From positions 54,118 to 118,117 of the forward strand of contig DDCB01000019.1 in the NCBI GenBank assembly GCA_002335425.1: a DNA stretch of 64,000 bases, given 5' to 3'. Origin of the DNA: Chthonomonas sp. UBA2017 (GTDB lineage Bacteria; Armatimonadota; Fimbriimonadia; Fimbriimonadales; Fimbriimonadaceae). Positions 34,505 through 43,152 of the stretch are shown piece after piece. The translations under genes and the position numbers were made by a program. Below the pieces are notes generated by a model. The model was not told the origin of the DNA. It ran no database searches and saw nothing but the letters and a program-made list of their open reading frames with translations. Every line of letters begins with the position of its first letter. Position 1 is the stretch's first letter.

Positions 34505-35254
34505 TCAACGGTCCGAATCGACCACAGACCCGGGCTGCGTTGAGCTTGAATTCGACCAGAGCCCGTGTTGGCGGGCTTTGAGCCGAAGATCCGGTGCCCA
34601 GAGCCCAGCTTGGCAGCGAAACTGAAGAAGGGACTGCCAGGCCTCCTGCAGGACTTGGCGATCTTTGGTCCGAATCCCGAATTCAAAGAACATCTTTTCT
34701 GCCAAAAAGGCAACGGACGGCTCGGGTTTCCCGCGTTCGGCTTCGATCACGAGCAAGGCGTCGCGTTCGTGACCTCGCATCAGATCGATCCACGCCCGCG
34801 TGAGCGGAACGTAGAGTGCGGCAAGCTGCTTTGAGGCATAGATCTTGTCAAGAACTCCCAGCGCTTCATGCCACCTTTCGGCCCAGGTCAAAAAGATCGC
34901 CTCGACCAGCTGATACCGCGCCTGGCTGTCGCTTTCAAAACGGGGCATCATTCGATTCAGCTGAGCCGCGCGGCGAGCGGCCACCTCGGGCACCTTGATC
35001 TTGGGATAGCCAGCCCACACCGAGGCGCCCCAAAAATGCTGATTGATGAAGTTGCCCGAATCGCAGGCCGACCATCTCGACTGCTGGGCCAATCTTCCCG
35101 CGGAAGCGTGATCGCCAAATTCTAAGAGCTTGGTGAGCAACTCATAGTTCGTGGCGCGAGCGCGACGCCGATCTGAACTGAAGCAAACGGCCACAGCCTG
35201 CTCCAGCACTTCGGCTAAGTGAGCCCTTCGAACATTCCCAGTGCGGTTCTCCAA
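34505..35254 (-). CDS. C-terminal helical-repeat half of a frameshifted HTH regulator
   Basis: As an independent frame this is 249 residues starting at TTG 35254. It is composed of paired helices of TPR kind (AHLAEVLEQAVAVCFSSDRR, YELLTKLLEFGDHASAGRLA, FLTWAERWHEALGVLDKIYA). It has no start or ribosome binding site of its own. The HTH frame (35142-35690) ends one nucleotide out of phase at a run of 11 C (35270-35280, G on the plus strand). Removing one C would fuse the two into a 394-residue tandem-HTH plus TPR regulator. Confidence 0.6.
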   Translation of the reverse strand: MENRTGNVRRAHLAEVLEQAVAVCFSSDRRRARATNYELLTKLLEFGDHASAGRLAQQSRWSACDSGNFINQHFWGASVWAGYPKIKVPEVAARRAAQLNRMMPRFESDSQARYQLVEAIFLTWAERWHEALGVLDKIYASKQLAALYVPLTRAWIDLMRGHERDALLVIEAERGKPEPSVAFLAEKMFFEFGIRTKDRQVLQEAWQSLLQFRCQAGLWAPDLRLKARQHGLWSNSSSTQPGSVVDSDR

Positions 35255-35690
35255 GGAGGGAAGTTGTGCGGGGGGGGGGGTCGGGTGGACTCGGGAGCTG
35301 GAGAACGAGAAGATTGGCTTGAGGCATCGTCAATCCTCCCGAGCAGGACTCAAGTCGTTGGAGCGTCGAAGCGGGGATCGCGAGGTGCGACGCTGTTTCA
35401 CGGAGCGTCAGCAGCCGCATCCGCCGGTGAATCTGCAAAAACAGCCCGGGATCGAACGAATGATCCTGGAGCGAGACTTGAAGTGGAGTTTGAAGCATCT
35501 GCCAGAAGAGAGCTGACGGCTTGGAGTCGCCCGACTCCCACCGCTTGATCGTCCGCAACGACACACTCAACCGCCGCGCCAGATCGTTCTGACTCAGGCG
35601 ATGCTGCTTGCGATATTCGGCCACATAACAGGAGGGTTCGATGAGGTTGCCTCTCCAAACAGTGTACGACAGTTTTAAGGCATGTCCCAA
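35142..35690 (-). CDS. Tandem XRE-type HTH half of a frameshifted regulator
   Basis: Two helix-turn-helix domains of the XRE/Cro kind are visible: YRKQHRLSQNDLARRLSVSL then RTIKRWESGDSKPSALFWQM, and HRRMRLLTLRETASHLAIPA then STLQRLESCSGGLTMPQANL. After the run of 11 C (at PPDPPP) the present frame gives about 45 unrelated Arg/Ser-rich residues. The start is uncertain: TTG 35690, or GTG 35624 (VAEYRKQHRL). It is upstream of and divergent from a PEP-CTERM gene. Confidence 0.6.
   Translation of the reverse strand: MGHALKLSYTVWRGNLIEPSCYVAEYRKQHRLSQNDLARRLSVSLRTIKRWESGDSKPSALFWQMLQTPLQVSLQDHSFDPGLFLQIHRRMRLLTLRETASHLAIPASTLQRLESCSGGLTMPQANLLVLQLPSPPDPPPRTTSLLGEPHWECSKGSLSRSAGAGCGRLLQFRSASRSRHEL
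35270..35280. repeat. Homopolymer of 11 G (C11 in the coding strand)
   Basis: Eleven consecutive G on the plus strand lie inside the HTH/TPR regulator. The two halves of the gene are in frame only if the tract is one base shorter (C10) or two longer (C13). It is either a contingency (phase-variation) tract or a homopolymer error. Confidence 0.9.
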
Positions 35691-35784
35691 ATTGTCACCC
35701 CAAAACCCTTGTCGACCGCACCCTTTTCTGATGAAATGAGTTCGAAAGCACAGGATGTCCTGTGATCAGTTGAGAGGAAAACAC

Positions 35785-36477
35785 ATGAAACGATCTTTTG
35801 CGCTCGTCGCTTTTTTAGTCGGTTGCAGCTCCGCGTTCGGCTTTATCACGAACGGGAGCTTCGAAAATGGGCAAGTCCACGGACCCGGTGGACCCAATTT
35901 CAACATCGGGGGCGTCCCGGCCCCTTGGACGATGACCAGCTATAGCCCGGACACCTATGACAATACTGGGGCCGACGGATGGGACCTGAACGGCATTCCA
36001 CCTTACAACAACATGATGCAGGGCGTGAGTGCGTATCACGGCGTTCGATTTGTCGGGTTTGCCGCTAGCCCTTCCTTTGGCGGAATCGCCGAAGCCTTTG
36101 GACAACAGGTCACGGGTCTCCAAATCGGCAAGCGCTACCGAGTCTCTGCCGCGACCATTACCGACAACCTCGGGCGGGCCGCCCCGTACGGCGGGCCGTA
36201 CACGGGCTTTGGAGACATCGACGTTTACTACAACTCTCAGTACATTGGGTCGTTGCTCGCGAACACGCTCAGCCTCACCTGGCAGGTGCGCTGGTTCGAA
36301 TTTACAGCGCTCTCGACGTCTGGGTTCATGGAATACGTCATGGTGACCCAGGGCCCGCAGCCTTCGCAGCCGTCTTATCGAGGGATCGATGCCGTCGAAG
36401 TCGTTCCCGAGCCAATGACGATGCTCGTGCTGGGTGCGGGCGTCGCCGCCCTGATGCGCCGACGCAATCGCGCGTGA
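35785..36477 (+). CDS. PEP-CTERM sorting-domain protein
   Basis: An exported protein of 230 residues. The signal peptide is MKRSFALVAFLVGCSSAFG. The body opens with the ITNGSFENGQ phrase common in PEP-CTERM carbohydrate-binding-like jellyroll domains and contains many Gly, Tyr and Asn. The tail VVPEPMTMLVLGAGVAALMR is followed by RRNRA. GAGAGGAAAA precedes ATG 35785. It is a second surface protein of the same sorting class as the one at 12070; the hydrophobic parts of the tails are similar but the bodies are not. Confidence 0.87.
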   Translation: MKRSFALVAFLVGCSSAFGFITNGSFENGQVHGPGGPNFNIGGVPAPWTMTSYSPDTYDNTGADGWDLNGIPPYNNMMQGVSAYHGVRFVGFAASPSFGGIAEAFGQQVTGLQIGKRYRVSAATITDNLGRAAPYGGPYTGFGDIDVYYNSQYIGSLLANTLSLTWQVRWFEFTALSTSGFMEYVMVTQGPQPSQPSYRGIDAVEVVPEPMTMLVLGAGVAALMRRRNRA

Positions 36478-36488
36478 CTTTGCGTTTC

Positions 36489-36528
36489 AACTGAGCCGAC
36501 TCAGATCTCGATCTGAGCCGGCTCAGTT
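36489..36528. terminator. Hairpin between converging PEP-CTERM and PsbP-like genes
   Basis: AACTGAGCCG / CGGCTCAGTT (10 bp), one mismatch, then CTCAGATC / GATCTGAG (8 bp) around a TC loop. It lies directly between the two stops (36477 and 36533) and could act in both directions, although the T tracts are poor. Confidence 0.6.
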
Positions 36529-36532
36529 GGCT

Positions 36533-37969
36533 TTAGGGTGAGGTCGTTGTGCTCCAGGTTTTCGCGGCGTTCCAAGCCGTGTTTTGGGCGATCTGGGCGT
36601 TGAGCGACTCGCCCCCGCCGCTACTGGTGCCAGTCGATTCAAAGCTACTTTGAGCTCCGATCCCCCACTCATCCAGGCACGCTCCAAAGACCTGGGCGAG
36701 ATCCAATCGGCGCTGAGGACTCGCTTTCATCCAATCCTGGCGGAGCCCGGCGTAGATTCGCGGCGCATTGGCGATCACGAGTTGAAGCTGAGGATCCATC
36801 GTTGGCAAGGCGTCGATGATCATCTGGCGAACCTTCTCGACGTCCTCGGCCGTGACGTCGCTGGCATCGCGGCCCGATGCCACCCACATAAAGTAGAGCA
36901 TCTCGAGGGTGGCATCGAGGTCGCCCTCAGTGATCTCTTGGTCCCAGTCTTCGCGCTTGGGCTTCGCTTTGGTTTCTGCCAATTCGGTCTTGCGCCGGGT
37001 GATCGCCTTCCACATCACTTCGGCGTAGCCGATCCCCATTTCGGCGCCCCGTTGAAAGGCGTTTTCAAAGACCGCACGGCCTTCTTGGCGACTCTGCTCC
37101 CGTTCGGCGGCGGTCCCGGTGGTGAGGGACCTCAAGAGCTGGGCCCCTTGTTGAGCGAGAATTCGCTTTCCCTCAGCGTCCTGCTTGTTGTAATACTCAA
37201 TAAATCGTTCTTGAGTGGCGTTGAACTCGACTTCGGTGAGTTGGATGTCGAAAAGAATCTCGATGACGTTCACGAAGTTTGCGACCGAGCCGTAGGTGAG
37301 CGGCGGATCGCCCGGGACCAACACATCATTCTCGCTTTTTCGCTTCAGGTTGGACTTGAAGCTCCCGGCGAGCCGGTTGAGCGAAGCTTTATCGAGCATC
37401 GACGAGCCGGATTGAACTCCTGAAGCCGAGCGTGGCGTCCGGGATTCCAAAGCCAACGTTTGGGCCACGGATTCGGCTTCGGCGAGCATCTTTGCGTCGT
37501 TTGCGGGAGCGTAGATCAAGATGGCGAAGACCCGCTTGGGCCCGCAGACCGTGACCAGCGCTCCTCGCTGAAGATTGCCTTCGCTATCCTTGTAGTCGAG
37601 GTCAGTCCGAAGCGCTGTCCGTTGGTCGAACGTGGACGGCTTGGCCGATTCTCGGACGATGCTGCCTTCTGAGCTCAGGAGTTGCTTGACTGCCTGAGCC
37701 ATGGCCTGATTGACCTCAGCGTGCTGAGCGGGTGGAATCGCGATGTCGAGTTCTTGGATCATCACGTCCACATGGGGGCCTTGCTCCAAGTCCTTTCGGG
37801 TCGCTTCGGTGTAGAAAAGTCCTTCTTCGAGCTGCGTGCGCTCCGCCGTCCAATTGCTGGGAAGCTGGATCGCAAACGCTCCGCCCGGATCAACATACGG
37901 AGTCGAAGCCGACGCCCAAACGCCGAGCGCTCCCACCCAAGCCAACAAGCACAAACGAACCTTCAACAT
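36533..37969 (-). CDS. Secreted protein with PsbP/DUF1795-like N-terminal domain
   Basis: A 478-residue protein. The signal peptide is MLKVRLCLLAWVGALGVWASA. Residues 23-170 look like a PsbP/DUF1795 fold (YVDPGGAFAIQLPSNWTAER, VDVMIQELDIAIPP, RTALRTDLDYKDSEGNLQ, KRVFAILIYAP). The C-terminal 280 residues are helical with no recognised domain; they end in a Ser/Thr/Gly-rich tail. The function is unknown. Its start is five bases from the stop of the desulfhydrase gene upstream on the same strand, so the two are probably co-transcribed. Confidence 0.65.
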   Translation of the reverse strand: MLKVRLCLLAWVGALGVWASASTPYVDPGGAFAIQLPSNWTAERTQLEEGLFYTEATRKDLEQGPHVDVMIQELDIAIPPAQHAEVNQAMAQAVKQLLSSEGSIVRESAKPSTFDQRTALRTDLDYKDSEGNLQRGALVTVCGPKRVFAILIYAPANDAKMLAEAESVAQTLALESRTPRSASGVQSGSSMLDKASLNRLAGSFKSNLKRKSENDVLVPGDPPLTYGSVANFVNVIEILFDIQLTEVEFNATQERFIEYYNKQDAEGKRILAQQGAQLLRSLTTGTAAEREQSRQEGRAVFENAFQRGAEMGIGYAEVMWKAITRRKTELAETKAKPKREDWDQEITEGDLDATLEMLYFMWVASGRDASDVTAEDVEKVRQMIIDALPTMDPQLQLVIANAPRIYAGLRQDWMKASPQRRLDLAQVFGACLDEWGIGAQSSFESTGTSSGGGESLNAQIAQNTAWNAAKTWSTTTSP

Positions 37970-37973
37970 ATTC

Positions 37974-38975
37974 TTAGTCTATCGCAATCTCGGCCGATTG
38001 AATTCGGGCCGAGGGTGGGACCGTAAAGAGGGAAGGGATTCCGCCGGTATGCCAAAAGAGCACTCGGCCTCGGATCTCCTTTTGTCGGACCATCTGAACG
38101 AGCCCGGCAAAGGCCTTGCTGGTGTAAATCGGATCGAGGAAGATCCCTTCGGTCCGGGCCATCAGTTCGAGGGCGGCGAGGCCCTCGGGGGAAGGGACCC
38201 CGTAGCCGGGCCCGACAAAATCGTACCGAAGGTTGAGATACTCCGCGGCCACCCGACGGTCCAGCCCTAAGAGGTCATCCAGACCGTAGCAGAGCCGCTT
38301 GAGCTCCTCAAGCAGGTCGGGCTCCGGATCGCACGAGATACCGATCACATGAGTTTGAGCCCCGTGAAGTGCGTACGACAGGCCCACCTGAGTGCTCCCG
38401 CTGCTGCTCGGGCAGATGATGGAGTCAAAGAACGGGTTGGTCCGAATCTCTTCGGCCGCTTCGAAGAAGGCGTACGCCCCCAAGGGCGAGCTGCCTCCGA
38501 CGGGAATCCGATAGACCGTCTCACCCTCGGCCTCAAGCCTTTGGGCGAGGTCCTCGGTCTGGGCGAAGAGTTCGTCCCAACTGCCGTTCGGCAGCTCGTG
38601 AACCTCCACTCCCAGCCACTCATTGAGCCAGCGATTCCCGCCCGGACCGACCCCAACGTTCGCGATCTCGAACCCCGGCTCGAAGGGTAAATCCATCACC
38701 AAGGCGAGACAGCGAAGCCCGCGGATGCTGCACGCGGCCCCGAGCTGACGAATAAAGTTCGAATGGACAGCGCCGCAGGTCACCACCGCCGTCGTGCGCT
38801 TGAGCACCATGTCGGCGAGCAGAAATTCTAGCTTGCGGCCTTTGTTACCTCCGAGCGCAAACCCGGTGAGATCGTCCCGCTTGATCCAGAGGTCAATGCC
38901 GAGTTCAGCACTCAGGCGGGGAAGTCGGTGAAGGGGAGTCGGGCGCAGAATGAGCGGGACACGAGGCGGCTTCAC
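37974..38975 (-). CDS. PLP-dependent D-cysteine desulfhydrase / ACC deaminase-like enzyme
   Basis: A fold-type II PLP enzyme of 333 residues. LWIKRDDLTGFALGGNKGRK contains the Schiff-base Lys within GGNK-x-RK. TCGAVHSNFIRQLGAACSI binds the cofactor/substrate carboxylate, and PSSSGSTQVGLSYAL binds the phosphate. Close relatives are D-cysteine desulfhydrase (DcyD), L-cysteate lyase and ACC deaminase; the sequence alone does not decide between them. It is preceded on the same strand by a GbsR/MarR-type regulator nine bases away, a possible local controller. Confidence 0.85.
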   Translation of the reverse strand: MKPPRVPLILRPTPLHRLPRLSAELGIDLWIKRDDLTGFALGGNKGRKLEFLLADMVLKRTTAVVTCGAVHSNFIRQLGAACSIRGLRCLALVMDLPFEPGFEIANVGVGPGGNRWLNEWLGVEVHELPNGSWDELFAQTEDLAQRLEAEGETVYRIPVGGSSPLGAYAFFEAAEEIRTNPFFDSIICPSSSGSTQVGLSYALHGAQTHVIGISCDPEPDLLEELKRLCYGLDDLLGLDRRVAAEYLNLRYDFVGPGYGVPSPEGLAALELMARTEGIFLDPIYTSKAFAGLVQMVRQKEIRGRVLFWHTGGIPSLFTVPPSARIQSAEIAID

Positions 38976-38984
38976 CCCGCGAGA

Positions 38985-39512
38985 TTACCGCTCGGCGTGG
39001 CCCACATAGGGAGCAAACGCTTGCCGCAACGTCTCGTCGGTCCGAAAGACCTCGTTGAAAATTGCATCGATCACCGAAAACAGCTCCAATAGCTGAGTCA
39101 TCTTGGTGCGAAAGACCTCGGTTTCTGGGTTCTCGCTTTCGCTCGGGAGGAGCTCCAGGCAGTCTTGGATGGCGGCCGCCGTTGGATCGAGCTCCCGTCG
39201 CTTGCGCTCGCGAACCACCTTCCCAAAGATGGCCCAGGGATCGGCGTCACAACTATACGTGTCCTTCCGGTCGCCTGGCCGCCGAATCCGCCGGACAATG
39301 CCCCAATCCATAAGCTCTCGAAGATTCATCGAGGCGTTTCCCCGGCTAATTGAGAGCCGCTCAATGATCTGGTCCATGCTGTGCGGCTTGCCTGTGGCCA
39401 GCAAGAGGGCATGAATCTGGGCCATCGTCCGATTGATGCCCCAGCTGGAGCTCATGCGGCCCCATTCGATGATGAACTGATCCTGAGCGAGCGCCAGTTT
39501 GTCGATAACCAT
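38985..39512 (-). CDS. GbsR/MarR-type winged-helix regulator
   Basis: A 175-residue protein with a winged helix resembling GbsR: GINRTMAQIHALLLATGKPH, SMDQIIERLSISRGNASMNL, RELMDWGIVRRIRRPGDRKD, then a long dimerisation helix (EVFRTKMTQLLELFSVIDAI). GbsR proteins regulate glycine betaine metabolism, but many relatives control other genes. ATG 39512 is chosen; a longer frame to 39602 adds no conserved sequence. It is divergent from the PilZ gene. Confidence 0.82.
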   Translation of the reverse strand: MVIDKLALAQDQFIIEWGRMSSSWGINRTMAQIHALLLATGKPHSMDQIIERLSISRGNASMNLRELMDWGIVRRIRRPGDRKDTYSCDADPWAIFGKVVRERKRRELDPTAAAIQDCLELLPSESENPETEVFRTKMTQLLELFSVIDAIFNEVFRTDETLRQAFAPYVGHAER

Positions 39513-39652
39513 TGAACTTTCAGGATTATTGCTCACTCGTGTTTCTACGAGAAGTCCCGGGGAATTGTCGACAGAACCTAAAAATAGACCACTAACCTCC
39601 AAAACTTTATTCTGGGTTGTTCTGCCGTTTCTGCGGCAGGACGGGTTGGGAT

Positions 39653-40261
39653 ATGGCAGAGGGAAAAAGGCTAGACCTCAAGCGGCGGGTGGTTTCGGGG
39701 ACACGGGTCCGATTCACACGCAAGCGCGACGCAAAAGCGGCGTTCGGCTGGATTCAGTCCATCGACGGAAAGCTTCTCTACTTGGAATCGGGCCTTAAGC
39801 TTGACTTTGCGCATGGTGACCAGTTCTTCTTAGAGATTCATGGGTCGGGTCTACGGGCGCTCTGCGACACGGTCTTAGACCAAATTCGAGACGAGACGCA
39901 CCTTCGATTCGTCATGGTGACAGACCCAAAGGTTCTGGAGAGCGACCAACAGATTCGAGTGCAGGTTGATCGAATGCCGGGCGCAATCACCCAAGAAGAG
40001 AATCGAACCCCGATCCAAGCGGTGGACATTTCGCCCAACGGCATCGGCATCATCTCGCCGGTCCACGCTCGGAAAGGCGACGTCGTGACCTTGGAGATTA
40101 AGAGCGAAGGCGGAGTGATCGGCTGCACCGCGGAAGTCCGATATTGCCGACCTCTGACACCCGAGGAGGAAGAGTACAAATTCCGAATCGGACTCCAATT
40201 CAAGGAGATCGGACGGCTTGACCTGGCTCGATTCCACAAACTCTTTGATCAAGCGGCCTAA
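39653..40261 (+). CDS. PilZ-domain protein
   Basis: A 202-residue cytosolic protein. The C-terminal half is a PilZ domain: ESDQQIRVQVDRMPG in the position of the c-di-GMP RxxxR motif, AVDISPNGIGIISP (the D/N-x-S-x-x-G motif), VVTLEIKSEGG, and YKFRIGLQFKEI. The RxxxR spacing is imperfect (R-V-Q-V-D-R), so c-di-GMP binding is uncertain. The N-terminal 95 residues form an independent beta-rich YcgR-N-like part. The open frame upstream includes a CxxC (39623-39637), probably chance. A tRNA-Lys gene follows on the other strand. Confidence 0.8.
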   Translation: MAEGKRLDLKRRVVSGTRVRFTRKRDAKAAFGWIQSIDGKLLYLESGLKLDFAHGDQFFLEIHGSGLRALCDTVLDQIRDETHLRFVMVTDPKVLESDQQIRVQVDRMPGAITQEENRTPIQAVDISPNGIGIISPVHARKGDVVTLEIKSEGGVIGCTAEVRYCRPLTPEEEEYKFRIGLQFKEIGRLDLARFHKLFDQAA

Positions 40262-40267
40262 AGAATG

Positions 40268-40340
40268 TGAGCCGGCTGGGGCTCGAACCCAGGACCCACG
40301 CCTTAAAAGGGCGTTGCTCTACCGACTGAGCTACCGGCTC
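40268..40340 (-). tRNA. tRNA-Lys (anticodon TTT)
   Basis: Acceptor GAGCCGG pairs with CCGGCTC, D-arm GCTC/GAGC, and anticodon stem ACGCC/GGCGT around loop CTTTTAA (anticodon TTT). The T-arm is CTGGG-TTCGAGC-CCCAG with discriminator A. CCA is not encoded. A TATATT box at 40358-40353 lies 12 bases upstream. Confidence 0.95.
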
Positions 40341-40444
40341 GACTCAAGAGCGAATATACCCAGGGTTTTCCTGTTCGTGCTTGCCGGGTCTAGGACTGCA
40401 TCTTTCGGGATTTTCAGTTCGTCTAGGTTCAGTAGGGTACTCTC

Positions 40445-42106
40445 ATGAATCAGATGGGGCGATGGATCGCGCTCGGGGTAGGTCTCCTGGGAGCGGCTTG
40501 GTCGATGGGCCAAGACGTCGTTTCGTCGGTCCTGGCCACCCCCGCCCCGCAGGCTCGGCAACGCATCTTGCTGATCCCCATCGACGACCGGCCAGCGGTG
40601 ACCCAGTTTGCCCAAATGATTGGGTCGATGGCGGATGTCGAAGTCGTCACGCCCCCTTCGGACATGCTGGGGAAGTTCACCTCGCCTGGTGAGCCCGCCC
40701 GAATCCTGCGCTGGATGCGGGAACAAAACCTTTCCAAGTTCGACACGGTGATTGTCAATCTGGATATGATCGCCTATGGCGGCCTGATCGCCTCGCGGGT
40801 GCCCGACACCCCGTATCCGACTGCCGTTCAGCGTTTGCGCTCGCTTTGGAAGCTTCGCCGAGAGAATCCCCAAGTCCCGTTCTATGGGTTCGGCTCCATC
40901 ATGCGGCTGGCACCGACTGCCACACGCCAGACGGCGAATTGGCGAGGGCACCTCGCACGCTATGCCGAGCTCAAAGCGAAGTATCGCATCGACGCGAGTC
41001 CGGAGACCTTGCGGTCCCTGCGCAACCTTGAGGCCAAAATCCCGGCCGGGGAGATTCAGCGCTATGAGTCGGCCCGGGATCGAAACTCGCGCATCAACCA
41101 AGAAGTGATGCGAATGACCGCGCGCGGAGTCTTTGATTTCCTCGTTTTGGGCCAAGATGACGCCCAGCCGATGGGGCCTCATCTGGCCGAGACCGCTCGG
41201 TTGCGAGAAATGGCGACCAATCTCAAGCTCGGGGGCAAAGCGCTTTTTTGTCAAGGCATCGATCAGTTGGGCAATGTCCTCATGAGCCGGGCGCTCCTGG
41301 ATGAGGTCCAATGGATGCCCCGGGTCCGAGTCGTGTATGCCGACGACTTAGGTCGAACCAAGATCGCGGCGTATGAATCGAGGCCCGTCGAACTCAGCCT
41401 CAACGAGCAGCTCATCGCAAGTGGCGCCCAACTCGCCCAGGAAGGCGAATCGTTCGACTACACGCTCTTCGTCAACACCCCCGAGCCGAGAACCCTCTCG
41501 TTCCTGACCTTCTTGGATTCGGTGCGGAGCGAGGTCGGCCAGGGATTCCCGGTTGCCGTCGCCGACATCAATCTGGGCAAGACCGGGACGGGCGATCCGG
41601 AGCTCTTTTCGGCGCTGACCGAATCGGGTCTAGCCACCCGGCTTTTGGCGTACGCCGGTTGGAACACGGCTGGAAACAGCCTAGGGACCGTGATCCCGGC
41701 CGCGAATGTGTTCCTCCTTTCTCGACGACTGCAGGTCGACCCGGTCGAGCGAGAGATCAACCAGCGGGCCTTTTTGCTCCACCGACTGGTCAACGACTTT
41801 CTCTACCACCGCTTCACTCGGCCTCAGGCGTATGCGATGATCGACGCGAACCCCCGAGCCAGTCGCGAAGAGACGTACGGCAACGAATTCGAAGTTATCG
41901 ACGACTTTGTGCACCAAGACCTGTCTCGGCGGTTGGATGAGACTTTTCGGGCCCAATTCATGGGCCGCCGATTCTTTGCCGGGACTCGGCAATTCGTCTT
42001 CCGCGACCTTCGAAACGTCGAAATCTCCTTGCCGTGGCCTCGAGCCTACGAAGTCCGAATCCAGTTCAGCCTGGAGGCCGAAGAGGTCGTCTCAGGATCG
42101 CGCTAG
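40445..42106 (+). CDS. DUF4127 family secreted protein
   Basis: A 553-residue protein with an N-terminal export helix (WIALGVGLLGAAWSMG). The body matches the DUF4127 pattern: RILLIPIDDRPAVTQFAQMI at the start, DTVIVNLDMIAYGGLIASRV, FDFLVLGQDDAQPMGPH, VYADDLGRTKIAAYE, VAVADINLGKTGTGD and LAYAGWNTAGNSLGTVIP. The fold looks like a sugar- or phosphate-processing alpha/beta domain, but no activity is known to me. It is a single gene, with its stop overlapping the convergent zinc-ribbon gene by four bases. Confidence 0.8.
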   Translation: MNQMGRWIALGVGLLGAAWSMGQDVVSSVLATPAPQARQRILLIPIDDRPAVTQFAQMIGSMADVEVVTPPSDMLGKFTSPGEPARILRWMREQNLSKFDTVIVNLDMIAYGGLIASRVPDTPYPTAVQRLRSLWKLRRENPQVPFYGFGSIMRLAPTATRQTANWRGHLARYAELKAKYRIDASPETLRSLRNLEAKIPAGEIQRYESARDRNSRINQEVMRMTARGVFDFLVLGQDDAQPMGPHLAETARLREMATNLKLGGKALFCQGIDQLGNVLMSRALLDEVQWMPRVRVVYADDLGRTKIAAYESRPVELSLNEQLIASGAQLAQEGESFDYTLFVNTPEPRTLSFLTFLDSVRSEVGQGFPVAVADINLGKTGTGDPELFSALTESGLATRLLAYAGWNTAGNSLGTVIPAANVFLLSRRLQVDPVEREINQRAFLLHRLVNDFLYHRFTRPQAYAMIDANPRASREETYGNEFEVIDDFVHQDLSRRLDETFRAQFMGRRFFAGTRQFVFRDLRNVEISLPWPRAYEVRIQFSLEAEEVVSGSR

Positions 42107-42918
42107 GCAATTCGGCGCTTGGCAAAGAGAAAGTACAAGACAACTCCCGAAGCGGCAATCGCCGCCAACATCACCGGCGCGGCCACGCTTGACGGCAAGA
42201 GCGGGAACACAAACAGAGCCGTTCCCATCAAGATCGCAATGACGATCCAGGCTAACACGAGTCTGCCGCCGGCTCCGCTGCGCCCCCGTCGCTGACGGAT
42301 CAGCTCCAAAAGGTGAGGCTGTTGGCACCGCTCACAGACGATTAAAGTCGGCGGATTCATGTGCTTGCAACCTGGGCACCGAATCGGAGGATTCGCATGA
42401 CGCTCCGCCTGGCGACGCCACAGCCGAGCGCGAGACTCCTCGGTCTGGTAGTAGTCTCGCATCGAAGCGTTCTTGATCGGGTCGATGACCGTCGAAAGCC
42501 CGTTCAAGGTCTGCTCAGCAAAGACCGCCGCCGGAAGCTTTAAGTCGTATTCAGCAAGCAGCTCGGCCAGTCGAAATCGGGCCGCGACGTTGTCCTTTTG
42601 CACGTTGACCGTCTGAAAGGCGGCTTCGAGCTTGCCCAGATCCATCACCTCGACCTCATGCTCGGCGAGCATGTTTTCGGCGAACGGGAAGAACACCACC
42701 AACGTGATCGCCAGCACCAAGACCCCACCCCCGATCCATGGAGATGTGGTCGTGATCGCAACGGCAAAGAGCCCGAACATCGCGATGATGCCGCCCAGCC
42801 CCACGGCGGCGGAAAGCTCGCCATCGATCATCCGCCGCACCAAGATGAGCCCCGTCAGGCCCAAAATCGGCAGGAGCGAAACGGTCGTGATGAGTTTAAT
42901 AATTCCATCCGGATCCAT
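42103..42918 (-). CDS. Membrane protein with a double-CxxC zinc ribbon
   Basis: A 271-residue protein. Three N-terminal helices (about 8-27, 35-57, 63-80) precede a helical cytosolic part. A zinc ribbon CPGCKHMNPPTLIVCERCQ (about 180-198) is followed by two C-terminal helices. The ribbon has the same C-P-x-C-K-x-x-N-P-P spacing as the ribbon in the FHA protein at 43949, which suggests related partners. No enzymatic signature is seen. It lies downstream of tRNA-Tyr. Confidence 0.65.
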   Translation of the reverse strand: MDPDGIIKLITTVSLLPILGLTGLILVRRMIDGELSAAVGLGGIIAMFGLFAVAITTTSPWIGGGVLVLAITLVVFFPFAENMLAEHEVEVMDLGKLEAAFQTVNVQKDNVAARFRLAELLAEYDLKLPAAVFAEQTLNGLSTVIDPIKNASMRDYYQTEESRARLWRRQAERHANPPIRCPGCKHMNPPTLIVCERCQQPHLLELIRQRRGRSGAGGRLVLAWIVIAILMGTALFVFPLLPSSVAAPVMLAAIAASGVVLYFLFAKRRIA

Positions 42919-43003
42919 ACCCGATCAGAATACAGGATTCTGGCGCGAATGGGCGAGGAGGTGGGCACAAACCGCTTTGAAAGCTTCTCGAAAGGTGGGG
43001 GTC

Positions 43004-43089
43004 TGGTGGGGAGTGCAGGATTCGAACCTGCGTAGGCTCTCGCCGACAGATTTACAGTCTGTTCCCATTGGCCGCTCGGGCAACTCCCC
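43004..43089 (-). tRNA. tRNA-Tyr (anticodon GTA), CCA encoded
   Basis: A class II tRNA with a long variable arm. Acceptor GGGGAGT/ACTCCCC, anticodon stem ACAGA/TCTGT around loop CTGTAAA (anticodon GTA), variable arm from CGGCGAGAGCC, T-arm GCAGG-TTCGAAT-CCTGC, discriminator A and encoded CCA. Confidence 0.95.
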
Positions 43090-43101
43090 AGACGAAACGA
43101 A

Positions 43102-43129
43102 ATTATACCGCAAAGCCGCCGCGAGCAAG
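43102..43129 (-). promoter_or_regulatory. Probable promoter of tRNA-Tyr
   Basis: On the minus strand a perfect TATAAT (43107-43102) lies 12 bases before the tRNA. A weak -35 (CTTGCT, 43129-43124) is 16 bases further up. Confidence 0.55.
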
Positions 43130-43152
43130 CGCCGTCCGCAAAGGACCCGGGA

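Noticed and set aside
39617..39652. CxxC-containing N-terminal extension of the PilZ protein
   Set aside because: Depends on a TTG start inside a short inverted repeat; ATG 39653 gives the normal protein.
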